Notes under the pieces: generated by a model
Told to the model about the DNA's origin: nothing
What the model saw: the letters and a program-made list of their open reading frames with translations, nothing else
The model's database searches: none
In this document: positions 45,144 through 54,359 of the stretch, piece by piece
Layout of the letters: the number at the start of each line of letters is the position of its first letter
How positions within the stretch are numbered: the first letter of the stretch is position 1
Program-made: the position numbers and the translations under genes
NCBI GenBank assembly: GCA_030068145.1
Contig: JAPJBO010000058.1
Span: 248,001-312,000, forward strand
Length of the DNA: 64,000 nucleotides
Reading direction: 5' to 3'
Origin: Diplonema papillatum
Taxonomy: Eukaryota > Euglenozoa > Diplonemea > Diplonemida > Diplonemidae

Positions 45144-47193
45144 GGCTCTCAGGGACACCCCCCCCTGTGGTCTGCGTTCAAGAGCGAAACCTGGGACGAA
45201 GAACGAGGTGCACACAACACCGCCGTGAAAAAACACAGGGGGCTAGTCCCTCAAGGTTTCATACCCCTTTTTGGGAGCCGTACACTCCCCTTTTTACCCC
45301 TTTTTGCGTCTTTCTATTTTGAATCCCTTTCCTAGCCAACATCTTCCTCGAAGAAGACTTGATGCTAGCATCAACCATGCATGAGAGGCAGTGCTCTGCC
45401 TAAGAAAATTCGTGTCCTGTGCAGTGGATTTCGTTCGCTGCCGGCGCTTTGCACGAAATTAGCTGGCATTAAATTCCCATTTCGCCCAGGGACAGAAGTC
45501 AGTGGTGAGACTGGGGCAGGCGAGCGGCGTTGCATCCCCTTGGCGAGTTCTCAGATCAACCCCCGTATGGATGCAGCTGGTTCGTACGCAGCACTCATGG
45601 TTGACGTGCACCCTTGTGAAGGTTGCTGCTGCGGCGCGGCGGCGTGACCGTGGGTCGTGAAGAGCCTCCGCAACTCAAGCGTGGGCAGTGAGCCTCCAGG
45701 AAGCCGAGCCTTGGCTCTTGATTGCCTTCCCGGCAATTATTGATCGTAAGAACGAGCGAGACCGGCCCTTTCAGCGAAGTAGGTCAATGTTGCGCCTCCG
45801 CGAAAGCAAAAATCAAATGCAACAGGTGGTCAGCAGCAGTACAACGGGTACGGCGCAGGCGGGCTGGGTCTCGGCGGCATGGGCGCTGTGGGCGGCCTGC
45901 CCAACCTTCCTGAAGATGCCGAACTCAGCGAGGTCGAGCGGAAGCAGAAAGACTCGATGCGCACCATCCAAAAGCTGAGAGAAGAAATTGAGGCGGTCCG
46001 CGGGGCAATGGTATGCATTTCCACGCATTCCCGCCTCCAGCTTGCCGGTGCCGGGCAGCCCTCCTTGCCCAGAGCGAGCAGACCCTGACGTCGTCAGTGC
46101 ACGCCAACCCATGCAATCCATGCGCGGGTGCTGCGCGTTGGGGTTGGCCGCTGGCATGAGGGGCAGCAAACACAAACACATGGAGTCTCAGCCGGGAGGC
46201 TGCTCCACAGATGCACGACGTGGTCCGCTTCTCGAGTGGCTGCTAGCCGTGGTCCCTCACTTTTCCTGACAAAGCTCAAGGACCTTCTCTTGAAGATCAA
46301 GCTACGTCCTTGATCGGAAGCATACCCGAGCTTACGGTGCCTTCCATTAACACCAACACACGCAGGAGAGAAAAGCAAGGACCAGCAGGAACGCCGGCCT
46401 TGGCGGCGGCTACGCTTCCAGCCCCCAGCCTAGTGGGGTGGGCTTGGGAACACCGGGTGGCCCGAGCCTTGGCGGCAGCTACTCGGCGGGTGCACCGGCC
46501 GGCGGCGGAGGCCAGTGGAAGGGGAGCGAAGGGGAGCTGAAGAGCGAGCTGAAGCACCTCTTTGCTGGGGCCGACGACCTCGTCATCGCGGAGCTGGCGG
46601 AGAACGTGATGCAGCGGGCGATGACCTACGAGACGGCGAAGGAGATGCTGCACGAAATGTCCGGCGCCGCCCACACCGTTGCGGCCGAGCAGGCTCGGAA
46701 GGACGAGGAGTACGCTCGCCAGCTGCAGGCGATGGAGAACAACATGGCGCACCAACCGCCGCCCTCGAGCACCGTCGGCTACGAAAAGGTCGGCGGCGTG
46801 TCGCGCCTTGAGCAGGAGCAACGCGACCTCATGCTCGCCCAGAAAATGCAGGAAGAGGAGAACCAGTTGGACCGCAACGCAGCGAGGTCTCCGTCCGCCG
46901 GCAACGCGGAAGACCACGCTCGCGACGACAGCTTCACGGGGACGTTGACGGCGCGCATTCCCAAGTACGAAACCCGGGACTACATCGTCTACTACACCAT
47001 CGAAGTCAACGCCGGAGAAGGCCGCAAGTGGTACGTGCAGAGGCGGTTCAACATGTTCAACGAGGTCAAAGAGAAGTGCGCGGCCAGCGGCTTGCAGTCG
47101 AACTCGTTCCCCACCAAGTGGATGGCCTCGTCCAAGCAAGTCGAAACCCGCCGCCAGCAGCTCGAAAATTGGCTCTCAGACGCGCTCTCCAAG
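43687..47193 (+). CDS. Asn/Pro-rich protein with CUE-like, UIM-like and PX regions; 3' end open
   Basis: Exons 43687-44605 (donor GTATGC), 45826-46010 (donor GTATGC) and 46366-47193 (donor GTAGCT); the phases agree, giving 644 residues so far. Residues 1-306 are low complexity: Met/Gly/Gln, then repeats of NFNPNPSPNP type, with one DLDAIFG motif. Exon 2 adds a coiled coil (SEVERKQKDSMRTIQKLREE). At about 424-465, ELKSELKHLFAGADDLVIAE...YETAKEMLHEM resembles a CUE ubiquitin-binding domain, followed by UIM-like helices (DEEYARQLQAM, QRDLMLAQKMQEEE). From about 564, IPKYETRDYIVYYTIEV, KWYVQRRFNMFNEV, PTKWM and RRQQLENWLSDAL form most of a PX phosphoinositide-binding domain. The architecture fits an endosomal adaptor for ubiquitinated cargo. 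The last PX helix and stop are missing: reading on ends at 47512, or further exons lie unseen beyond a decayed RT fragment. An alternative exon 1 donor is at 44597, same phase. Confidence 0.7.
44706..45143 (+). repeat. Dispersed repeat family G with (CTA)n tail, inside intron 1 of the CUE-PX gene
   Basis: CTGCCGACACTCGCTAGCCG, GGCAGCCTCATCCTGAAGTG and TTGTTCCCGGACTAGAACGA correspond to 5688-5935. The 3' part (TTGTTGCTGCATATCAAGTT) is present twice, 44947-44968 and 45029-45050, each after a GACGCGTG...GTGCAGT(C)..ATCGTCACA lead. It then runs into a pure CTA array at 45052-45143. Confidence 0.75.
45338..45415 (+). repeat. Repeat family B copy
   Basis: CATCTTCCTCGAAGAAGACT, GATGCTAGCATCAACCATGC and GAGGCAGTGCTCTGCCTAAG. 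The short inverted pieces GATGCTAGCATC and GAGGCAG..CTGCCT can form small hairpins in all copies (16030, 25900, 62165). Confidence 0.65.
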
Positions 47194-47499
47194 GTAGCTG
47201 CCCACCCTCAACCTGCCTCCGCCCCCTTTCCTAATGTGTGTCCAGTGTCAGGAATGCAGGGTGGGGCCAGCGAAGGTAAGCCCGTCCACCCCTATCCCCT
47301 AGACCTGCATCAAACTGCATATCAAGGTACACCATGGTCTCATCAGGATGGGATGCACCGGCTTAGAAGGCAGCATGCAGAGGCTGTACCCGATCGTGCG
47401 AGCATTACCATCTGCAGGATATCTCCAGGCAAGAGCCTTTACCACTGCACCGTGCAGTGCCTACTTTGGCGTCGTCACCTTACGTACCAAGAGCCCCTT
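47194..47499. other. Region after the last CUE-PX exon
   Basis: A 30-base open stretch (47247-47276) sits between AG and GTAAGC and could be a micro-exon in phase 0 (CQECRVGPAK), but nothing confirms it. No other content recognised. Confidence 0.25.
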
Positions 47500-47760
47500 G
47501 TGCGCTATCGATGACGGCCGCCCGCTGAACGAGCTGATGGAGCGCCCGCCGAAGTTCAGCCTCTTGACAAGGTCATCGCTAAGGTAATGTCAAAGTCGCA
47601 TGCTGTCATCGTCGACCTGGAAGTCCTACTTCTTCCAGTTTTCAGCAGTTCTTCGGGCTCCGAACCAGGAGGCTCGACGGGGTGTGGCTCTGTGCCGCGA
47701 CCCACAGCGTGTCCCCGAAACGACTTACGCCCGCCGTACAGTGAAAAGTGAGAAGACCGG
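47500..47760 (+). mobile_element. Decayed reverse transcriptase fragment, second copy
   Basis: The protein blocks DGRPLNELM, PPKFSLL, MSKSHAV and VDL match the RT at the left edge of the window, in opposite orientation and 47 kb away. Nucleotide similarity covers at least 47500-47640 and probably continues past the part of the first copy that is in view. It is broken at several places and is a fossil. It lies just downstream of the CUE-PX gene, in the same orientation. Confidence 0.75.
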
Positions 47761-48193
47761 CTTCCCGGAGAGATGGTCCTGCGTCTAAATATCTCTCTTT
47801 CTCTCTCACTCACATCCGTATTTGTGACTGGAGCCTCGGAGGGGATAGGCTCCTTTCACATAGAATGAGCCCATCCTCCGATAGCTTCGTTGTCGTATTG
47901 CTTCTCCTCCTCTCGCCTCCGTCGAATATATTAAGCACCGGGCGGGCCTTCGGCTGTCTTGGTCGCGGTGCAGGACTTCCGCATCGGTCCTTTCAGACGG
48001 TGAGATATTCCGAGTACCACGAACCACACACAACAACATCGCAGGCGAAAATGTTCCCGGTCGCAGCGTCGCACCTGTACCGGTTCCTTGAGACAAATCG
48101 CGCGTCGCAAGCTTCCTGAGACTTTCCTGGCCATGGTCGGGCGCGACAACGCCCCTCCCCCCGCCCCCCCTGACCACTTCCCAGTCGTTCTTC
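47761..48193. other. Intergenic
   Basis: Unannotated. The left direct repeat of the next element occupies 48157-48193. Confidence 0.4.
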
Positions 48194-48330
48194 GTCCTGT
48201 CTGCAGACACTCAGGTTCCACGCTGATGATGGTCCGCCTTATGTGTCCGTGGCTTAAAGGACCGAAACACGGCGCAGACGGGACCAGTGCGGTGTTGAGC
48301 ACATACCCATTCCAAGCACGTTCTTGCAAT
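48194..48330 (+). mobile_element. Short interspersed element family C, copy with perfect 37-bp direct repeats
   Basis: 137 bp from GTCCTGTCTGCAGACACTCA to GTTCTTGCAAT. The flanks 48157-48193 and 48331-48367 are identical over 37 bases: six C, a G, seven C, then TGACCACTTCCCAGTCGTTC and TTC. Identity of the flanks points to recent insertion. The body is almost identical to the copy at 14385-14522. No coding capacity. Confidence 0.9.
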
Positions 48331-48427
48331 CCCCCCGCCCCCCCTGACCACTTCCCAGTCGTTCTTCAAGCAACAACTACCCAACTCGCAAGGACCCACT
48401 CCCGCCAGCGCGCACACTTGTGCTCTG

Positions 48428-48606
48428 TCTGCACGGTGAGGTCCAGCCTCAGAAGCTGGCGTTAAAGCGGGCGTGTCCGAGTCACACCGAAAAGCTGTTG
48501 CGCCACAGCCAAAACGCGTGTAAATCCACACCCGAAAAGCGGGTGTGACATTCGCTTTTTTAACTCCAGCTTTAACTCCAGCCTCTGAAGCCTGGACCCC
48601 ACTGTG
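48428..48606. mobile_element. MITE-like element, family D, complete copy
   Basis: The left end CACGGTGAGGTCCAGCCTCAGAAGCTGG (written in two parts: CACGGTGAGGTCCAG, CCTCAGAAGCTGG) mirrors the right end CCAGCCTCTGAAGCC, TGGACCCCACTGTG. The interior has two facing hairpins on ACCCGAAAAGCGGGTG-type sequence and the GCCAAAACGCGTGTAAATCC block. At 179 bp it is the longest of the four copies. Confidence 0.8.
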
Positions 48607-48934
48607 TATGACCTCCCCCCTCCGACGGTCGGTGCTGCGATTGATGCCACCCAGAGTCGTACAGAAAAGCAAATTATGTCGACCCCCTTGAATCAGGGTG
48701 TGGCTGTAGACGACCGATAGACGTAAACCACCAGCTCGTGTAGGTGCCCTGCACCCGTGTGGGAGGTTGGCCGGTGCTGGGGCTCAGCCCCGGAGAATGG
48801 ACTTGGAACAATAGGAGAGACACTTTCTACTGTTTTATCAGTAGATCCACGCCCAGCCCCCGGAGACTTACTGGAACACTTTCTACTGTTGTATCAGGAG
48901 ATCCATCCTCAGCCCGGGGCCAGCAGCCCCCCAC
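48607..48934. other. Intergenic with a short tandem duplication
   Basis: ACACTTTCTACTGTT, then TATCAG, then AGATCCA and CAGCCC occurs twice (48819-48865 and 48875-48920). Otherwise unannotated. Confidence 0.45.
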
Positions 48935-49075
48935 GGACGCACTTGAACGAGTTTGAGGGCCTTCCGGCCTCCTCTCTCGAAAAGGATGTCAGTCTGTCTT
49001 AATCTGCGCTTTCTAGGTATTCGTCCCGAAGTCACGCGATCACTTCCTTCCTGTTTGGCTTGTATACACACCCAT
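48935..49075 (+). rRNA. Decayed 18S rRNA fragment
   Basis: GACGCACTTGAACGAGTTTG and GGCCTTCCGGCCTCCT match the start of the fragment at 35546-35585. CGATCACTTCC and GGCTTGTATACACACC match its ATTACGTCCC and TTTGTACACACC, in the same order. Divergence and a short interior show that this is an old copy. It ends abruptly at ATTTTGCAGGAAATACTCGA, a family A piece. Confidence 0.6.
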
Positions 49076-51900
49076 TTTGCAGGAAATACTCGAAGACGAG
49101 GCCGCCTGAGGGGTGGTCACTTTGTTTTCATTGTGCAATTCGTTTGCAAGCTTCGAGCTTCTGATACCTACCTCTAGCCCCAGGTTTTACCAGCGCCCCC
49201 CAGAGGCAAAATTGTGCTCAAACACCAAACGAAGATTTCCCCGTGTCCACATAAGGGGTAATTCATTGCAGCCGAGGCCCTAGCCCCGCTCAACGTACAC
49301 CATCGAGAACGTCACGCCGCGTGCAGGAAGACTGGTCTGTTGATGAGCCGCCACTCATTGTGCAAACCTGCGTCGGCGATCTTGGGGCGATCTTGAGCAT
49401 TGTGCCACACAGCAAGTGTCTCTCGAAGCGGCCCAGTCCAGAGGAGAGCGTAGCGTGAGGGGCAGAAAACGAGCCGCGACTGTACTTCGTCGAGCGGCTG
49501 CTTTCGATTTCACATCGAGTTCCCCGTGTCTCCAACTGGGTCGAAACAGAGTCTCGATCCGCATCTCTCTTCTTTGGAAACGAAGAAGACTTAATTTCCG
49601 GTGCAATCGTCAAACAGGCCCAACGAACAGCAAAGTTCTTCTGCCGCCGTGAAACGGAGTCCTACCCTCCGCCCCGCCCCGAGAAAACACTGAAAAGGGT
49701 TCCTCGGGCTACTCTTCCTTCTATCTCCACGAGACAGTTCTCGTCCAACCCCAATCGTAGTCCTGGTTGTTCCGAGCGGCGAACGCGGCGAACGGAGTCT
49801 GACAGTATCGTAGCGCTCTGCTTTTCAACAGGCCCTATCCTGTTGCGTGCCTGACAACAACCTAATGCGTGCTGGACCCCTCCTCCTCGGAGCATTTGCA
49901 TTGCGGGTACCTTTCGATATTTTTTAACGCGGCAGCACTGCTCTCGATCGAGTACTCGAGAAATCTTCCCTCATCCCTTCAGTCTCTGCCTCGCCGGGGG
50001 CATCCGGAAGCAGAACGGTTCGACTCTTCCCCGTAGCCTCGCCCCTAACCTCCGTTCATACTGTTCTTCGTTTCCCCAGCCAGTCTGGGTTGGCCGCGTA
50101 CATAGCGATGTCCTGCCACACAGCGTACGGTCAGAAAATTGGTGGTCGTTTTCTCGAACTCGAAAACAGCAACACGAAGCTGGTCATACCAAACCGAGCG
50201 CAGCTCGGTGTTGTTCGACGTTCGATCTGACAACCGAGCGACGTACGTCTGTCGCGTGAAACAGACATACGTCGTAAAGCATGCCACGTCACGTGCGAAG
50301 AACACCGCGACGCCGGCGATGCAGATTATCGCTACAGATATTTGCACTCTCCAAACGACGTACGTCTGATTCGCTCGACATCAGTTGAAAATGCTGGGAG
50401 GACAAGCTGCCAACGCACCGACCGCCAGATTACGTAGGGGTCGCATGAAGGAAGAACGTAACACCATTTCGACTTTGTTTTCCTTCACGGCTAGCATCTT
50501 TTCGGTCCCTCTCTCCGCCCCACCCCCCATGCGCTCTCACCTTGTTTGGGAAAGGGGTCCGGCTCTTTCATGCTCCTATTAGTGTTTACAGCCCCCCCGC
50601 GCGCGGCGCACGCAGCAACGAAGCGAAGCGCGTCTCGTTTTTGTTGTCGTTTCAGTCTGGGTTCGCCTTCGTTCCCCCTTAAGCACACGCAGGGTCAGTT
50701 TCGCAGGACGCAGTTCCCACCTGAAAGGGCCACCCGGCCAATGCTGCCACTCAACCCCATGCATTCGTGTCTACGTGTTAGTAAGCTGTGTAGCATGGTC
50801 CATCCTCTCCGGATAAACCATGCTGCACCGTGGCACACCGTGATAAACAGACGACGCAGTTCCAGGAATTGGACCGGCTTAGTTCCCTCGGGCCTCCTTC
50901 CCAGACGAATTTCCCTGTGCCCTCGTCGGCGCGGGGGAAAGGAGGCACTGGCACGGAAAGGCGACACTCGGAGTTGGGGTGCGGCGTGTCAGGGAACATT
51001 TCCGGCAGGGTATTTACCACGTCAGCACCAGGTCGGAGGGCATTGACCTTCTGCGCGAGCTGGTGCCGGGGGAAGTTGAGAAGCAGTTCTGCATGCCCAC
51101 GCCTCTGCTGTCCCGCATAACGCGCGGCGCTTGGCTTTCCCCGGAACACCTGTGCTCGTGAAAAAGGAACAGTGTCGCCAGATCCGTCCATACCCGCCCC
51201 TTTAGGAAGAAACCCGTGTTTTCACTTGTCCGTCAGCATTTCCGGGGCGTCCGCGGTGCCTCCGTCATGGAATTGTTGACCTTTTGTTCCGTTCCCCATT
51301 GCCCCCCCCCACACTCTCCCCCTATTTCTTTTCCGTTTCTCCCTTCCTTTGCTTAAAAGAGAGCTTCGTTTCCTCGTGGGGTCCCGTTTCAAAGCTTTGC
51401 CTTTTTTGAGATCATCAGATAGAACGCCTCAAGCGCGCGTGGTGTGCGCATGAAGCTCTTCCGCTATGACAGTGATTTGATATTCATATCATATGTGCAT
51501 CATATCACGATTCGTCCAGCCGGGCGTAATACGTAGAGGGTACTAGAATGCGTAGTGGGTATATTTCACCCACATACGTATCGCGGCTGATTCGCGTGTC
51601 AGGCACGTATCAATCCATCACTGCACTAGGACTTCGGGAAAATTCATTGTACCACTCATGTGTGCTGGGTGCCGTTGACCACCAAATGAATGAGCCTGTT
51701 GGAACCCATTACGCTTACTTCCCAGTCTCTCCGGTCTCACGCCAAACTTCTCGAAGACACACACAAACGCACATCCATTCAGACCGCTTCCTGCTTTCCA
51801 GAAGGAAACGAGCGGTAAGGAAAAAAAGAAAGAAAAAAAAAACCGACAAAATAAATCGGGGAAAAAGGCCTCGCGGCGCCCCTGTCTGCGAAGAGCAGAA
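49076..51900. other. Intergenic, repeats only
   Basis: 49215-49245 has a family B-type tail (ACCAAACGAAGATTTCCCC). 50300-50350 (GCGACGCCGGCGATGCAGAT, TATCGCTACAGATATTTGCA) recurs at 62285-62315 and 62430-62470. 50797-50880 is a family E copy. No gene recognised. An acceptor-like GAAGAGCAG ends at 51898, two bases before the next ATG. Confidence 0.45.
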
Positions 51901-53799
51901 ATGTACGCGATAGCCATGCTCTCGCCGGTCGGCGACGACCCGTCCGAGGTGCAGCCGCACTGGCGGCAAATGCCGACGGATCCGAAGGTGGAGCAGCGGA
52001 GGATCCTCGAGGTGCGGCGGACGGCCCATCGGGTCCGGGTACGCCCCGGCGACGTGTTGACGGAAGCCGCCGTCGTAGAGTGCGCGGCGCAGTACCTCTC
52101 GTTCCCCGACTTCTCGGCGGTCCTGCGCACCTGCTACAAGGTGAACAGGGCGTGGGACACGCAGCTCGCGTGGAAAGCGCAGTGCCGCCACCACACCGCC
52201 CAGCCCCCGCCCGCCGAAGACTACCGCAGCCACCTGCGCCACCTCTTCGCCCGGCGGCAGGCCGAGCGGGCCGCACCCACCCCGCCGCCCGCCAGCCCAT
52301 CCGGCGCCCCCTCCCCCGCCGCCCGCGATCCGCGGAAGCTCCGCAACTGCCCGCCCGGCGGAGTCGACGACTGCGCGCCGGCCGCGGCTTGTCCGGATGC
52401 CGCCGCCGGCGGCGGGCCCGGCGGCGGAGCGCGGCTCCGACGGCCGAAGAAGCTGCTCGTCGCCGCCGGAGGGCGCGGCGGGAGCGGCGGCGCCGACGGC
52501 GACCAAGCCAGCAGCCCCGCGCCTTCCGGGGCTCCCGCGGCCCGCCTTCCCGCTCACTCCGCGCCGGCGGCGCCGGGCCCCCCCGTGTCTTCTCCGGCGC
52601 CGCCGGAGAAGGCGGCGGTCGGATGCGACGAGGTGGAGCAGCTTGCTGCTGCGGGCTCCGTCACGGAGCGCTTGCTCGCGCGCGCTGGCGGCGACGACGC
52701 GGCTGCGCTTCACGCCCAGCCGGTTCGAGCCGCGCAGGGCTCGGTTGGCAACCCGTGCCCCCCTGTGTCTTCTCCGGCGCCGTGTGGATGTGACAAGGCG
52801 GAGCAGCTTGCTGCTGCGGGCTCCGTCACGGAGCACTTGCTCGCGCGCGCTGGTGGCGGCGACGCGGCCGCGCTTCACGGCTCTCGGGCCCTGCCGGTTC
52901 GAACCGAGCAGGAATCCGTCGGCAACCCGTGCCCCCCCGTGTCTTCTCCGGCGCCGCCGGCGTGCGGATGCGGCGAGGCCGAGCAGCCAGCTGCTGCGTG
53001 CGCTGTCACAGAGCACGTGCTGCGCGCTGGTAGCGACACCGCGGCCGCGCTTCAACCGCCGCGACACGACGGCCCTTGGGCCCAGCCCCCCCCTTGCAAC
53101 AAAGCGGAGCCGCCAGCTACCGCTGCGGGAGACCCCGTCACGGAGCACGTCCTGCGCGCTGGCGGTGACCACACCACGCGGCAGCCGCCTAAGGCGGGGG
53201 GCGCCGACGACGATTTGGGGTCGAAGTTGGAGGCGTTGGACCGGTCGACGTCGAAGTTGGAGTCGTGGCTCTCCGTGCAAATGGTGATAGACCCCGTCGA
53301 CCAGCAAAACGACCCGTCCCGGCGCCGGAGCGAGGTCCCGAGCGAACGGCAGCGCGGCCTGTTTCGACGGGAGCTGAAAACCAGCTGCGACGCGACGCCA
53401 CTCCAGCGGCTCTGCGAGCACGCCGACGTGGAAGTCGAGAAGACGCTGGACCCCGGCTGCTTCCAAGTCACCTGCCGGGCCTGCTTGGTGACGTCGTTCA
53501 TGCGCCTCAAGGACAACGCCGCCGTCGTCTCCGGAGTGGAGCTGGGCCCCCTGTCGGCTTCAGGCCGCGGGAGCCACCGGAGGAAGCTGTCGTTCAATGC
53601 GACCCAGCACCGCAACCCGCCGCCGGCCGCGCCGCCGAACCTGCGCCTCGCGTCGCACCAGAAGTCGAGCACACTGCACGCGCACCCGTTTGCCCGGCCG
53701 GAGCCGGGGGCCGTCGGCAAGAAGCCGGTTTCCGCCAGCACGCAGTCGCGGCCCTTGCCCCCCGTGTTGCCGAAGCGCGTGCTGTGCCTCAACGGGTAG
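51901..53799 (+). CDS. F-box protein with Ala/Pro-rich internal repeats, single exon
   Basis: 632 residues. Residues 51-96 (DVLTEAAVVECAAQYLSFPD, FSAVLRTCYKVNRAWDTQLA, WKAQCR) fit the F-box consensus: Leu-rich helices ending in Trp. This suggests a substrate adaptor of an SCF-type ubiquitin ligase. Residues 110-225 are Pro/Ala/Arg-rich. From about 226 a unit of about 59 residues recurs three times plus a shortened fourth: PPVSSPAP, a Cys/Gly turn, EQLAAAGSVTE(R/H)LLARAGG, AAL, then GNPC. Units one to three are very similar in DNA and so are young. Residues 430-480 are a short helical region. Near 515-545 lies LCEHADVEVEKTLDPGCF followed by CRAC, four Cys/His that could bind zinc. The C-terminus is basic and Pro-rich. 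The antisense strand is also open because of high G/C, but has no domain. A decayed copy of the 3' end follows. Confidence 0.75.
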   Translation: MYAIAMLSPVGDDPSEVQPHWRQMPTDPKVEQRRILEVRRTAHRVRVRPGDVLTEAAVVECAAQYLSFPDFSAVLRTCYKVNRAWDTQLAWKAQCRHHTAQPPPAEDYRSHLRHLFARRQAERAAPTPPPASPSGAPSPAARDPRKLRNCPPGGVDDCAPAAACPDAAAGGGPGGGARLRRPKKLLVAAGGRGGSGGADGDQASSPAPSGAPAARLPAHSAPAAPGPPVSSPAPPEKAAVGCDEVEQLAAAGSVTERLLARAGGDDAAALHAQPVRAAQGSVGNPCPPVSSPAPCGCDKAEQLAAAGSVTEHLLARAGGGDAAALHGSRALPVRTEQESVGNPCPPVSSPAPPACGCGEAEQPAAACAVTEHVLRAGSDTAAALQPPRHDGPWAQPPPCNKAEPPATAAGDPVTEHVLRAGGDHTTRQPPKAGGADDDLGSKLEALDRSTSKLESWLSVQMVIDPVDQQNDPSRRRSEVPSERQRGLFRRELKTSCDATPLQRLCEHADVEVEKTLDPGCFQVTCRACLVTSFMRLKDNAAVVSGVELGPLSASGRGSHRRKLSFNATQHRNPPPAAPPNLRLASHQKSSTLHAHPFARPEPGAVGKKPVSASTQSRPLPPVLPKRVLCLNG

Positions 53800-53849
53800 C
53801 GGCGTCGGTAGAGGGCCCCGATGGCGATGCGCGCAACCCAGCTTTTGCT

Positions 53850-54250
53850 CGAAAATAGCTGCCGTGATACGCGGCAACGACGAGCAAGACGTTGGACTCC
53901 GTCTGCTTCAGGTCGCCTGCAAAGCCTCCTGTTCATGTACCCAGCCAACCCCCCCATCTCCAGACGGGGATTCGCGAGTTCGTTTGTCGCCGAAACGGGC
54001 AAGAGAAGACGCAGCGATCGTCTTCCCTTCATTGGAGGGGGGTACGTACAGCGACTACAAAGAGCGGCGGAACTTCAGCGCCGCATGCCTCCGAAACGGC
54101 AGGATCCGGCCGCAGTTCCTCTCTCCGGATATTGGGAGGAAGATTGGATCAGGCGTCGTGCGCTCGAAGCCGACGGGCGGCGTCAATTTGCTGGGACCAT
54201 TTGCTACCCCTCGAAGTGTTCTTTTTCAAGAACAGACCACCCGTCGGTAG
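53850..54250 (+). pseudogene. Decayed copy of the F-box gene's 3' end
   Basis: LRLLQVACKAS corresponds to PGCFQVTCRAC, and DAAIVFPSLEGGTYSDYKER with RNFSAA corresponds to NAAVVSGVELGPLSASGRGS with RKLSFNA of the parent. At DNA level AAGACGTTGGACTCCGTCTG matches AAGACGCTGGACCCCGGCTG. The copy begins within 50 bases of the parent's stop codon. Its frame is open to a TAG at 54248 but no start or splice signal supports expression. Confidence 0.6.
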
Positions 54251-54281
54251 AAACGCACCGAAAATTGACCGTCGGCCCTCT

Positions 54282-54359
54282 CTTCCAATGGGAAGGTTGA
54301 GGAACAATTGGCTCGTAGATCTTCCAATGGGAAGGTTGAGGAACAATTGGCTCGTAGAT
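54282..54359 (+). repeat. Perfect 39-bp tandem duplication
   Basis: CTTCCAATGGGAAGGTTGAG followed by GAACAATTGGCTCGTAGAT occurs twice back to back. A looser tandem of about 57-59 bp (GCAGCATTTCC ... GGGCCTTTCTTCGGAG) follows at 54710-54835, with two and a bit units. Confidence 0.85.

Noticed and set aside
51715-53466. 583-codon antisense frame opposite the F-box gene
   Set aside because: High G/C removes stops on the other strand; the product is Arg/Ala/Gly-rich without domains, while the plus frame has an F-box and repeat structure.
53597-54250. 217-codon frame overlapping the F-box gene end as a separate gene
   Set aside because: Its second half is the decayed copy of the F-box 3' end; the first half is a shadow of the parent gene.
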